From positions 223,247,643 to 223,311,642 of the forward strand of contig CM040128.1 in NCBI GenBank assembly GCA_022559845.1: a DNA stretch of 64,000 bases, given 5' to 3'. The notes below the pieces were generated by a model. The model saw nothing but the letters and a program-made list of their open reading frames with translations. It was not told the DNA's origin and ran no database searches. Positions within the stretch are counted from its first letter, which is position 1, and every line of letters begins with the position of its first letter. A program made the position numbers and the translations under genes. Shown here piece by piece: positions 31,792-43,107 of this stretch. The stretch comes from Amorphophallus konjac. Lineage: Eukaryota; Streptophyta; Magnoliopsida; Alismatales; Araceae.

Positions 31792-34553
31792 TTTTCCGCT
31801 TCTTCTGTAGACTGTTCCATGTGATCAGGGTCTCCGCACCTTAGTGAGGGAGTTCTAGCCCTCGCCTCTCTTCCTTTTCTCCTTATTTCGTCTGAGTCTG
31901 GTCTGGGCACCATTCCGTCTTGTTAAGCCACTTTCAATCCTTTGCTTCCAATCTTTTTTCTGCAAAAGAGGACAAATCCCATGATGATCACCTCCAGCAG
32001 CAGCTGCTTCTATGAAGGTTGCAAGGTAACATATTGGCGTAAGCGCATTTTTATGATGTCATTACCCCATTTCTTCACGCATGATTCTCAAAAGGAAGTG
32101 CTTCTTAACAAGATTAAGAATGGTGTTTTAAACCTTTATCCTAGGCTTTTAATTGAATCATTTCGAAAAAAGAGTCTTTAGACTTGCTTTGCAGCACTTT
32201 GGTTGATAAAGAACCCAGCATTGGGAATTCAACATTCTCTCCCCGCTTGTTTAAAAGTAACCCTCGGTTGGGCATTCCACACACTTCACGGCGTCCTTAG
32301 CCGGCTCCTTTGGTAAAACACCGTTGCTACCTTGGCCATGCCATGAGTATATCTAAAAGTCTTTTCTCTTCTTTACTCGGCCGAATGCGGGTGCAAGAGA
32401 TTGACGGATGAGATGACCAACCTAGGTAATCCCCAATACGAGAGGAGTCTCAAATAGGGGCAGTCTTGACCCAAAATCAACATCAATATGAGTTTTCATA
32501 TGAGCTTTCATGATATACATCTCGCCACAAGGGCTGTTATGAAAATCAAATCAATATTTTGATGCACAATTATGAATTATGGCATGTCAAGAGTGGCAAA
32601 GTCCCCGCAGGGAAAACCCTGGTTGTATGCATGTCAAGGGTCTGAAAATTAAAGGCACAAAGCCCCGGCACAACAGACTACCTCTTTGAGGGTTAAACCT
32701 TGGAAGGAATTCAAATCTTGATATCTCCCATCCTGCTTTAAGCTTATCTCCACTTATTCGTCTCTTCTTCCTCCAAGACCGAATGTTTCTTGGGTATGGC
32801 CTTGGTAGGGGCACCGTTAATTAATGGCGATCGGTTATAGGACGCCACTTTCAACGCACGCCCGGCTTTGGGTAATTTTTAGCGAAAAGGGAAGGAACGA
32901 GGACCCCTAGTCAGTGGTTCAATAAACACCCTTTGATGCTGCATTTGCGATGTCTAAGCCAAAATCCATAAAAATTTGAATATCTTTCCAAAAGTACACA
33001 AAAATTTGCATATTACAAAATTCATAAACATTTGAAAATTTTTGAAAACTCATAAAAATTTGCATATTTCAAAACTCCAAAAAAAAATTTGCATTGTATT
33101 CTGATGGTGTTCTGCAGGAACCATTTTTACAAGGACCAAGAGCACGGGATGAGTCCTTTCTCCAATCATTGCTATCAAGCCGTTGATTCTTCCCGATATT
33201 ATCATGCCACCCTGGGCATTTTTTTTAATTATTCATCTCCAGATCTTTCAATCAAATTCTATTGATTATTCTTCTGATTATCATCTTGAGATCATTCAAT
33301 CAAATTCCTGCTAATTTTTCATCTGATTAATTTTGCCGCTGGGCATTCCTCAATCTTTCAACTCCAAACTTTGATTATGCCAAGTTGACATCCTCCTAAT
33401 GAAACAACAGACAATGATGTTTTGCAATGCAATGCTATTCATGCTAAATATGCTTCGCTGTGATTTATGCTTGAATGCTATCCACACCAAGCTTTGAGTG
33501 CTTTGAGGTCTATACTGTAATTGCTTATTGATGCTTATTCATGCTATGCTTAAATGCCTTATTCATTGTTTGTTATCTTTTATATCTTGGCTGATGAATT
33601 TTTGAGCGCAGGATAAGAAGCTCTTGATCCCACCGACTGGGCATCATCATCAAAGCCCCGCGGTGCCCGCACCTCATCTCTCAGTTCCCCCATACTTATT
33701 GCTCCACCATCTCTCCCTGTATGCATTTTTACTATATGTTACATACGCTACTAGATTATATCAAGGACCTTGTGGCTTTGGTAAATCTGGGATTTGAGTT
33801 CCCCTTCATCAAAAACAATGATGATTCCAGAGGAGTTTTAGTCACACGGATAGGCCGTTGAGCCATCCAAGATTAGGGACGATGGTTCCCTTTTACGAAT
33901 TGGTGCGTGGATAAACGGGCTTCGGCTTAGTATCAGCTCGCGAAATCGGTTTCTTGACCCAGTCTTGGCAGTTTAACAATATTATCCTTGATTATTCTAT
34001 ATTTTTCGTTTGATTTAATTTTCCCTTTAAACCCAGCATGCATTCATGTAGGAATTTGAAACAATTGTTGAAAAATCATTCTGATAAGCTGTTTTTGAGG
34101 GTCAAATTGATCTTGATCTTCAATGTGAGATATTCCATGCCGAATTGAGTCCTCAGTTCGTTTTGACGCTGTTCTGGGTCATTTTCTCGAAAGCTCCTTG
34201 TTTGGATTTTTTATCATCTTATTTTCAAACTTTCCCCTTTTATCCACCTTGGCTGCAGCACGTCCACTGGCTGGTAACCGCTCCCCAATGGTGAAATCTA
34301 CAGGTTTGTGACCTGGGGTACTTCCACCGCGCTGGAAGTTGATCATTTATTTTATCTCCTTCGTGTACCGCGTGCACTCTCCCCGATTTATCCAAACATT
34401 GTTGACTTCGTTGGATTTCCCGAGATTTGCTTCATCTCGTGCTTTTGATTTCATTCTCATCAAGTGATGTTGATTGCGTGTCTCATCACACCTTGGCATC
34501 TACTTTTCAGTTTGCTCTGCTCCCTTGCAAAGCAGACGCCAAGGCGGGGCAGC
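31792..34553 (+). other. Element B 3' non-coding region
   Basis: No gene seen. It contains CTCAAATAGGGGCAG (near 32450), as in element E downstream of Pol, and a block at about 33780-33890 that aligns with E (50210-50345, minus). AT-rich 'aaaatttgcatat' repeats lie at 32965-33090. It ends in the PPT AAGGCGGGGCAGC (34541-34553). Confidence 0.7.
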
Positions 34554-36331
34554 TGTAGACACGTCAAAATTGACGTTACTGTGAGTACATCTCATATTGC
34601 CTTGTAATGTCCCAATTTGACCCTCAAATTAGTTCTATTTGAGTGGTTTTTCCCACTTTTTTTTAGATTTCTCCCTTTTTTCACCCTTTTCCTATTTTTT
34701 CCTATTTTTCTGGATTTTTCTGGATTTTTCTGGATTTTCTGGGCATTTTTTCTCTATTTTTTAGAAATAACGACTTGATCTGGGGCGTCTTTTAAATAAC
34801 GACTTATACATGGACGTTTCTTAAAAAATTGACGACTATACTGGAGGGCGTCCATTCTTTCAAATTTCCATTTTTCTGGATTTTTCTGGGAATTTTTCGG
34901 ATTTTTTTTGGGAATTAACGACTTAACCATGGGCGTTACTTTGAATGTGAAAAGAATAAAAAATCAAAAAATTTAAGTCACGCCTTACTCACGGTCGTGT
35001 CTTTCAAATTGAATATTTTAATATTATTTTTCAACCCCTTCCAGAGGTGATTTGATGGCCTTCCGGGTGTCAGAAAAATTCGCAAAAATAGTCGTTGGAA
35101 TCAGGGCGACGAGATGCACCTCCACCTAAAAAATGGGAAAATAATATTGAGAAATGAAAAATGGCCCTATTTCGAATTTTTTTAATTAACGTCCTTTGTT
35201 AAGGCGTTTTTTAATTAACGCCTTTGACTCAGACGTGTTTCAATTTCATTTCTAAAAATGATCCAGGAGTTAACGCCCTTGTGCAGGGCGTGTTTTTAAA
35301 AGACGCCCTCTGGGCAGGTCGTCAATTCAACAATTGACGCCCTGAACCAGGTCGTGTTTCACTTTTGTGCTCCGAACGAACGCAGCCTTTCCCAGAGAGA
35401 CTCCTGCTTCGTTTGGACTCTTGCCCAGCTTAATCCTCCCCTCTTTGGGCTCTTGCCCCCTTCTTATCTCTTCCTCCGAAGGACTCTTTCCTTCTTATCC
35501 CTTCATTCGATTCTATTTAATAGAGCATACTGCTCTGTTAATAGGTTGGATCCCCTTTCTTTCGATCTTTTTTCTTCCCCTCCGTTTTTTCTTCTTCCTC
35601 CGTTCTTCTCTTTGTTTTGCAGGTTGCTGCTGCTGATGCTTTTGGCTAAGGAGAAGCTTCTTACGTCCAAGCTTTCATCTTCTGAAGTTTTCATCCCCAT
35701 CGAGTATCGAAGCCAAGAAGCAACGATCAGCTTTTTCTTATCTCCCCTTTATCTCTTTTATTTTTGTTTTCATAGTTCATATACGCATGCACACCATCTC
35801 CTGTTAAATCCTATTCTCAACAGCATTGAGAAGTCTTCCCCACAGTGCACTCCCACACACACCTTTTATATATTTCACATCTCCTTATTTTATTTACATA
35901 TTCATATCATCATTCATCATATTTTCCCACACCCTTTTGCATAGGGGTTTAAGGGCCAACCCCCACAAGGTGTGTTCATACCCGAATTTTCATGCTCATC
36001 TTTATACATAGAATTTGATACTACACACCATATTTCTAATTCCAATCCTTTGGTGTTGTCTTTGATTTTTTTTTGCAAGGGTAATAAAAGCAAGAACTCT
36101 CTTCATCGGCCGGCCGATTTGAAGAGAAAGGAAGCACTCACATCCCCGCATCTTTTGAGGTACTTTTCGCGATCATTCCTCCCATGTTCTTATTGATTAT
36201 ATTTTTGAGACCTAGCGTCTCTGGCGATCACACACCCCCCCTTGTGCACCTCGTGCATATGTTTTTCTCCACATTATTGATTATTGCTTATTCTTTATAT
36301 TTTCCTTAAGTGGATTTTAAAGGAATCTACA
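34554..36331 (+). repeat. Element B 3' LTR
   Basis: 1778 bp, the same length as the 5' LTR, with only scattered substitutions (for example A/G at 25934 versus 34601). Confidence 0.92.
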
Positions 36332-37109
36332 ACTGGGTGTGGATAAGTTAAGTTCAAATTGGTTTTGATTGTGCTTGACTTAATAGGACAGATCTTGATT
36401 ATTTTGATTTGAGATGGAATTCTCTGTGCAGCTTGGTTGAATCATATTATGGAAGCTTTAGTTTTGTTGTGTTAGCTTGCATTAGACTGTGCAAGTTCAG
36501 TTTTCCTTGGATTGCAACTGTGATCCATGTGTTAATTGAAAATAGCTTTCTCATGCCTTGGAAGACTCATTTGATCATTTGGTAAGTGCTATCGTTGTTT
36601 TAGTTAACCTTGCACGCATTTGATTCAGTGCATCACATTGCATCACATTGGCATACTCTGCTGCATACATTGGTCTGTGCATCTATCTGTTGAATACTTG
36701 GGTCTGAAGTTGGTTGGATGTTAAAAATAGTCTTGCAAAGTTCTGTCTGCTTGTGTTTACATCAAGTCATTGTAAGGAGTGCATCGGTTCATTGGTCGTC
36801 ATTGACCACATAAAGTCTGTACATAGTTTTGCCTAGACTGCATCAACTCAAGTCTGTACATTCTTTGGCAATAAGTCTGTACAACCTCGGTTGTTTCGTG
36901 CATCATTTCAACAAGTCTGTACATCGTCTTATGGTTGCATGCCACACGGCTGAGCAAGTCTATACATCCGTTAGCCTTGCCTCATCCACGCAAAGTCTAT
37001 ACATTTTGTGTGGCTTGTTCATGCATATGCTTTGTCCGTGCATCAAGTCTATACATTGTCTCGCACACGCACAGCATGTCTGCATGCATTACTCAAAGTC
37101 TGTACAGCC

Positions 37110-37310
37110 TGTGTTCACAAGATCAAGTCTGTACATCATCTTGTGCATGCATCATTCAAAGTCTGTACAGCCTGTGTTCGCAAGATCAAGTCTGTACATC
37201 GTCTTGTGCATGCATCATTCAAAGTATGTACAGCCTGTGTTCACAAGATCAAGTCTGTACATCGTCTTGTGCATGCATCATTCAAAGTCTGTACAGCCCG
37301 TGTTCAGAGC
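37110..37310 (+). repeat. 63-bp tandem repeats in U3 of element C (5' LTR)
   Basis: About 3.3 copies of a unit with AAGTCTGTACATCGTCTTG, GCATGCATCATTC and GTACAGCCTGTG. The matching set in the 3' LTR is at about 44125-44320 and differs by point changes. Confidence 0.8.
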
Positions 37311-38424
37311 ATATCTGTGCATCGTTTGCATAGTACACCCAGAGTCTGCACACTCGTTGAAGGCATGTCCAAGCATTCATATTCAAAGTCCACACATTCC
37401 TATATGCATATGCATCCTTCAAGACAAAGTCTGTACAATCCTTTCAATGCATACAAAGTCTATACACTCGTTATCATGCATTCAAAGTCCATACATTTGT
37501 AACCATGCATTCAAGTCTACATGTTCTGATGCATACACTGTCACTACACAAATCTCTGTATTTTGCATACATAGGTCTGTGCTTTTGCATTTTGAGCTAC
37601 ACACGTCAATGCATCTTCTCTGCCTTTACTTCGTTTGACCCTACTGACCTTAGGGCGACATTTGCTTCTTGTATGTGTTGTGAAGGGGGTTTGGAAAGGA
37701 CTTTTAAGTCCCTTGGGGGTTCAATCCCCTTGGATAAATAGCCGCCTCTATCTTCCGATCGAACAGAACCCTCTAGAGCTCTAACGTGTTTATCTTGCAG
37801 GAAGAAGGAGAGGAACGTGTGTGGTCTGTTGAAGGAGAAGGGAAGGAGGAGAAGAAGAACGTGAAGGAGGGCGTTGCTTCATCAAGGAGAAGGAAGAAGA
37901 AGCTGCAGAAGTTGACGTCCGCGAGCCTGTGTCCAGTTCTAGGAGCTGTAGTTGCTGCTCTCCCCCGTTCAAGGTTTTGGGTATTTGGAACTTCATGTCC
38001 GGCTGCTTCCACTCCAAGGATCAACTTCCAGCGCACCCTACCTACTGATTGAAGGGAGTTGTGGGACATTCAAATGGGAATGCATATAAATCTTCCTTTA
38101 TTTGTTTGTCATGTCCCTGTTAACAAATACAAGATGTTGAGCATAATGTTTCACCTTTTCTTGATGTGTGCAGGCTTGATTGGAGCTAGGACTTGAACGA
38201 ACAAACTTGAATCCTCAAGGAGGACGAACTACTACTCCAACCAGCTGCGGATAAGAGCTTCTCCAACCTAAGTTTCAAGAAAGATCTGCTTATCTCTATT
38301 GGAGAAGCAAGGAGATATTTCTACATTCTATTTATGCTTATCTCATTGTGTGGTTCATAGTTGATCATTATTCACATACTGCCGGGTGTATATTGTATAT
38401 TCTTTGATTTTCTCAAACTCAAAT

Positions 38425-38670
38425 ATCTGTGTGTGTGTGCGGAGCTGTGTCTCCGTGTAGTTGTCGTGTCCGGGGTACGTTCCCCGAACGTGTGTGTGTG
38501 TGTGCTGCAGTGGCAGCGTGTTGGGGCGAGGCCCTGTGTGTGTTTTGCTGCAATGGCAGCATGTGTGGTGTGGGGTTCATCCCCGTGTTGCTACTTCGGT
38601 AGCGTGTTAGTGAAGCCTCACCGGGTTTGATGAGGGGTGGACGTAGGGAGCCCGTCGTGGTCCCGAACCA
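38425..38670 (+). ncRNA. R/U5 chain of tetraloop hairpins, element C
   Basis: Hairpins in order: GGAGCUGUGUCUCC, GGGGUACGUUCCCC, GCUGCAGUGGCAGC, GCUGCAAUGGCAGC, GGGGUUCAUCCCC, GCUAC-UUCG-GUAGC (38588-38601), CCUCACC-n6-GAUGAGG (38613-38632), and GGUGG..CCACC closing 38634-38670. Array A has GAAA in place of UUCG. The stem block around ACGUAGGG..CCC..CGU is nearly identical in A, C and D. Confidence 0.6.
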
Positions 38671-39009
38671 CCTTAAAAATCCATGTGTTCATTGTGATTG
38701 CATGTGTGACTGTCCATTTCTCCTATCTCCCTTCACAGGTTATCTTATTGATTTTTATTTCACTACACCACTACACTTATCTAGCTCTGCTATCCGTTAT
38801 TAGTAATCGTTCATCGCTTGTTGGATTGGTCTTACGAGTGAGATCGGAAAGATCGAGAGAACTTTTCAGATCTCATGTTAGTTTAGTCTAATCAACTCAG
38901 TTTGTTTTAATTCCATTGCATTTAGTTTAGAAAGTTGTTAAAATCCACCATCTCAGCAAGGGGACAATTCAACCCCCCTTCTTATCCGCCATCTCTCTGG
39001 GTCAACAAT

Positions 39010-39022
39010 TGGTATCAGAGCC
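39010..39022 (+). other. Primer-binding site of element C
   Basis: TGGTATCAGAGCC two bases after the LTR, matching the initiator-Met tRNA 3' end. Confidence 0.92.
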
Positions 39023-39073
39023 TCGTCCCTGATTTTTTAGTCGACCTTGCGGTCGTAGAGAAAAGATCGTTTC

Positions 39074-40934
39074 ATGATGGCTAGTGTAAATGTGCTTCCC
39101 GTCTTTGATGGTTTTGATTATTCTTTATGGCTTGGAAAACTGTGTGTGGATTACTAATACTTATCCGAAGCTTATGAATCTAATCACTCATGGTCCTCAC
39201 AGTCTGCCCAAAAATGAACTAAAATGGACCGACGAGCATAAAAGAATGAATTCTGAAAATGTTTATGTTTTGAATGTTCTTAAGGCAGCAGTAAATATTA
39301 ACAAATTTCCATTTGTTCCCAACTGCAGATCTGCCAAGGAAATCTGGGATGGGCTGATCGAAGCCCAAAAAGAAAGTTGCAACGACGGTGACTGCCTCGT
39401 TGCAAACAATGAAATTGAGCGTCAATGCGAGGAGAGTTCGAAGGTAAACTCTAACTCCAATTCTAATGATGATGATGAATTGAGTTATGATGAATTGCTA
39501 AATGCTTACGATGAACTGGTTGAAAGATACAAAGCACTAAAATCTGAAAACAGAAAAAGGAAAAGGAAACTTGATGATGTTCCACATGTTAACTCTTCAT
39601 GTGCAAAGTGCTTTGAAATTGAAAATGCTCGTGATGTTAATTTATCATGTACTGAATGTTTTGATCTTAGGAAGTTGGCTAAAATCCTGTTGCTTGAAGT
39701 CGATATGCACAAAGAAACCACTTCATGTTTAACAACTGAAAATAAATCTTTATTAGCTAAAATTTCAAAATGTCAAAAAATTGAGAAAGATAATGAGAAT
39801 CTGGAAATGCTAAATTCTGACATGTCTGAAAGATTGCTTTTGCTTGAAAAAGAGATATGCATATCTACTGATGGGTCTGAAAAACTGAAGGAATTAAGAA
39901 AAGAAATTGAAAGCTTTAGGAATTTGAATGACGAATTTGAATCCAATGGAGCAATGAATAAAATAGTTGATGAAAAAGTGAGTTTTCAAGAGAAAGACTT
40001 TGAACACACTTCTATGAGCAAAAATTCATTTGAAAAACTCCAAAATGAAAATAATACTTTATTGATTCAAATTTCCTTACTCGAAAGTAGATTAAAAAAT
40101 CTTGAAAAGGTTGAAAAAGAAAAAAGTGTGATTGTTGATGACTGTGACAATTCGCATATTCTTGAAAAAGAAGTTGAAAGTTACAAAAGCATCAATTTGT
40201 TGTTGAATGAGAAAACTGCGTCTTGTGAGGAAGAGTTGGCTAGTTCTGAATTGCACATCTTGTCTTTAGAAAGTCAAATAAAAAGTTTGAATGAACTCAT
40301 GTCCAAATCTGTAAAAGAAAATGAAACACAGAAAAATGTTGTTGATTGCTCTTCTGTGCATGCAAAATCCCCTATTGTTAAACATAATCATGCACCAAGT
40401 AGAAGGAGAAATGTTTCATGTTATTATTGTGGACAACATGGCCATGATATGTATGATTGTTACTTGATGAAACTTGATGATGAAGAAGCATTAAAGTCAA
40501 GAATGAAAAATGTTGATGGTTTCATAAATCATGACATATTCATAAAGAAGAACCACAACATGCATTGCTTCTACTGTGGTTTAAATGGTCATGTCTTTGA
40601 AAATTGCTTCGTTAAGAAAAATGATGATGAATGGTTTCTCAGAAAGAATTTTTCCTGTCATTACTGTGGTCGAAATGGACATGTGATGAATGATTGTCAT
40701 GTAATGAAGAATGATGACAATTGGTTTTTGAAAGGAAAATCTTCCAATTGCTATTATTGTGGTGAGAATGGTCATTCAATGGATGATTGTTCCACCATCA
40801 GAGAAATGATCATGATTGGTTTGCTAGGAGATACAAGAATCCATCTGCTCATGTTAACACAACCCCTCGGGACCCAAGATGGCTTGGGTACCCAAATTGC
40901 CAAAATGAGAATTTACTTTGCAGGGGCGTCTTGA
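39074..40934 (+). pseudogene. Element C gag
   Basis: Copia-type Gag, start ATG-ATG-GCT at 39074. The N-terminal domain opens as V-F-D-G-F-D-Y-S-L-W-L-G-K, then a 2-base deletion near 39140 shifts the frame. The downstream frame is open from 39090 to 40934. It holds the Glu codon (39340s) that is TAA in array A, a coiled coil over about 250 residues, and four complete CCHC knuckles. A 2-base shift near 40800 removes the W-V-P-K end from frame. Apart from the two small shifts it is the best-preserved Gag here. No Pol follows; the element depends on others. Confidence 0.88.
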
Positions 40935-41552
40935 GGTCAAGAAATTTTAATTAATAAAGGACACTCAAGGTGAGAAAGAAAATGTTTGATGTTGAGAACT
41001 TCTTTGGTTTGGTTTATGTTGAAGAATCTAAAAAGGTAAAACTTGATCTTGGAGAAAAATATTTACAATTCTGCCTCACTGACTCTTGTCAACTGTTGAA
41101 ATGCTGAGATCTTTTGAGTTTGATGAGTACTTGTCTTGAATGCTTCTCTTTTCACAACATGTGAATAAATTTAGTTCTTGAATGCTTAACCTCGGACATA
41201 TATGGCTTTTAATACACACCTTCTCTTTTGCTTCACAAATAAAAGTTTGGTTTTGAACGCTTTACATTGTTCATAGAGTCTTTCACACTATCTGTTTTAC
41301 ATCTTCCAATAAACAATTCAGTTCTTGAATCCTTCAGTTTAAACATAAAAGTTTTCATACTTTTAATCACTTCTTGTAAATAACGGTTCACATGTGCATA
41401 CATAGTTCACTTATGCATACACAGGCTTCATACTTACTTTCATGCACATATCATGCACATCTTTGCATACTTGTGAATAGGAATAATTTTTCAATCATCT
41501 TTTCAAGTTACATGCATATAATTCATACACGTGTGCTTGAATGCCATGGTTA

Positions 41553-41658
41553 TTCGGTATATCAAATGGCGATAGTGGAAAGTAGGATTATGTCCAACTG
41601 GAAGCTTTCCTCATGCGTGATGGTGGTCTTCGGACCTACGTTCTCCGCCATGTACCGG
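41553..41658 (+). ncRNA. Cloverleaf-like RNA motif, element C
   Basis: Closing stem UUCGGUA/UACCGGA; hairpin I GUaGGA-n5-UCCaAC; hairpin II CCUCA-UGCG-UGAuGG with a bulge; hairpin III GGUC-UUCG-GACC; then CUCCGCC. Hairpin I and the closing stem differ in sequence from A and D but still pair. Confidence 0.6.
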
Positions 41659-42044
41659 AAATCAACATATTTGAAAACTTCAGTTCAGTGCTTGTTTGAA
41701 TGTATATAATATACAGCCACTTTTTGACTCCTTCTATGACTCATCCTTTGCTAAATGAAATTACATTGATTTAGACATGTTTGTTACATGGCATATATTA
41801 AGGGGGAGATTTTTTATAACCGTGCATACATTTAGGGGGAGACATTATTGTGATAAGGCTAATTCATCTTTTACATTCAATACAACCACCCACACAAAAT
41901 GCACCTTTTGAGATAATGATTCAATTTAATAAGGATTGCGATTTTCTACTCTGCACTTTTAAGGACTTTTGATTCTCTACATAAAATTCACATGTCTCGT
42001 GAGGAAAAAGCTATATACCCCACCAAAAAGTCTTATAGTGAAAC

Positions 42045-42288
42045 GTGGATCCGAGTAGCCGGGAATCCCCCCTGAAATAAAGGAGGAAACTCGCGTCGAA
42101 ATGAGAAACTAATCCATATGAAAATAAGTGTGATTTGCCACCGAGTAGCCGGGAAGTGTCCCTGAGACAAAGGATACAACTCGCGTCGAAAAGTGTCTCA
42201 TCCACATCATAAAAAGTGACGAAACGGAGTAACCGGGAATTGCCCCTGAAAAAAAGGGCATGACTTGTGTCAAAAGGTTAGTCACACC
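42045..42288 (+). ncRNA. Triple stem module, element C
   Basis: Module 1: CGAGU 42052-42056 with ACUCG 42089-42093; inner UCC.CC/GG.GGA. Module 2: CGAGU 42142-42146 with ACUCG 42179-42183; inner GUGUCC 42156-42161 with GGAUAC 42172-42177. Module 3: GAGU with ACUU; inner UGCCC 42241-42245 with GGGCA 42256-42260. The loop CUGARA.AAA and the blocks CCGGGAA and GUCGAAA are conserved while the inner stems differ completely, which is paralogue covariation. Confidence 0.6.
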
Positions 42289-43107
42289 AGTTTTAGTAAT
42301 TCAAAATAGGGGTCATACATAGCTACTGATACTCGAGCATTATGTATGAAAGTGTATGGATGAGAAGTTCTCTTTAGTGTTCTTTAGAAAATCTATTTTT
42401 CCATACTGTCTTGAACTTCATTGCTCAATCTTCACTTATGCACATTGGGTTTGATTGTTTGAATGTCATTTATGAATCAGTCATCTTTCATGATTAATGT
42501 AGTACTTTATTTATGTAAGCATGACCTTCTTAGTATTGTTCATGTACTTCATGTTCAACGATCAATTGCATTATCCTTACACCCGTCCCGAAGGGACTTG
42601 CATGAGTCTATACTTAACTATGCATGCTTGAGTGCCTGAATGCTTGATCTGTCTGCTCATAACATGTTTCATTTCATTAACATGCATCTATAGGTTATAC
42701 ATGTAGATAACAGCTTACATAACCCATTGTCAGTTGGTTTTTGTTCGTGATAATTGGGGAGAATAACGTGCTCTTGAGCACTATGCACTCTGTGCATATT
42801 CAGTTTTCAGATTTTGCATATAGGATAGTTAGATCATACACTTGTGCATAGTTCATTCATACTCTTCACTTATTATTCAAAATCTGCTTGTTTGGACATA
42901 ATTTCATCATCTTGCAAAATGTACATAGAGTCTCATTTTCTTGCTTGGAATTTGGTTTGTACACCTTCCTCCAGTAGAAGGTTCATTGTTGGGTTCGTGC
43001 GTTCATGTCTAATTCATTTTTGGAAGGTTCCCATTTTTTGATAATGCCAAAGGGGGAGAGAACTTTGAATTGTCATAATATATTGTCATCATCAAAAAGG
43101 GGGAGAT

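Larger units (their letters stand above)
25887..36331 (+). mobile_element. Element B: young Pol-less Tat-like LTR retrotransposon
   Basis: 10.4 kb with two 1778-bp LTRs (TGTAGACACG...ATCTACA) and target duplication ACTGG (25882-25886, 36332-36336). The internal region has a PBS-like site, an array of small palindromes, one long proline-rich frame and a 3' region sharing motifs with element E (CTCAAATAGGGGCAG near 32450, GGATAGGCCGTTG near 33857). No protease, RT, RNase H or integrase motif is present, so it is non-autonomous, of the large-derivative kind. By eye I count about eleven LTR differences, so insertion is recent. Confidence 0.9.
36337..39007 (+). repeat. Element C 5' LTR, second part
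   Basis: Continues from 25886 after element B. It holds AGTCTGTACA-type repeats (about 36810-37500), including a 63-bp tandem repeat (37110-37310). A TATA-like GATAAATAG lies at about 37733-37741, followed by the leader and the R/U5 hairpin chain (38425-38670). It ends CAACA at 39007. The Cys/Ser/His-rich frames over the repeats (36829-37638 and overlapping ones) are repeat translations. Confidence 0.9.
40935..43107 (+). other. Element C 3' non-coding internal region and PPT
   Basis: Holds the cloverleaf (41553-41658), AGGGGGAGA tracts (41801 and 41833), the triple module (42045-42288), the GTCCCGAAGGGAC hairpin (about 42585-42598), a further purine tract (AAAGGGGGAGAG, about 43049) and the PPT AAAAAGGGGGAGAT (43094-43107). 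No coding gene; short frames such as 41392-41709 run over the RNA motif. Confidence 0.8.

Noticed and set aside
36829..37638. 269-residue Cys/His/Ser-rich frame
   Set aside because: It is a translation of AGTCTGTACA tandem repeats in the C LTR; three frames stay open because the 63-bp period is a multiple of three.
42045..42288. Hammerhead or other known self-cleaving ribozyme in the triple module
   Set aside because: CUGA and GAAA blocks are present, but the hammerhead core order CUGANGA-stem-GAAA-stem-UH is not satisfied in any module, and no twister or HDV-like core was seen.
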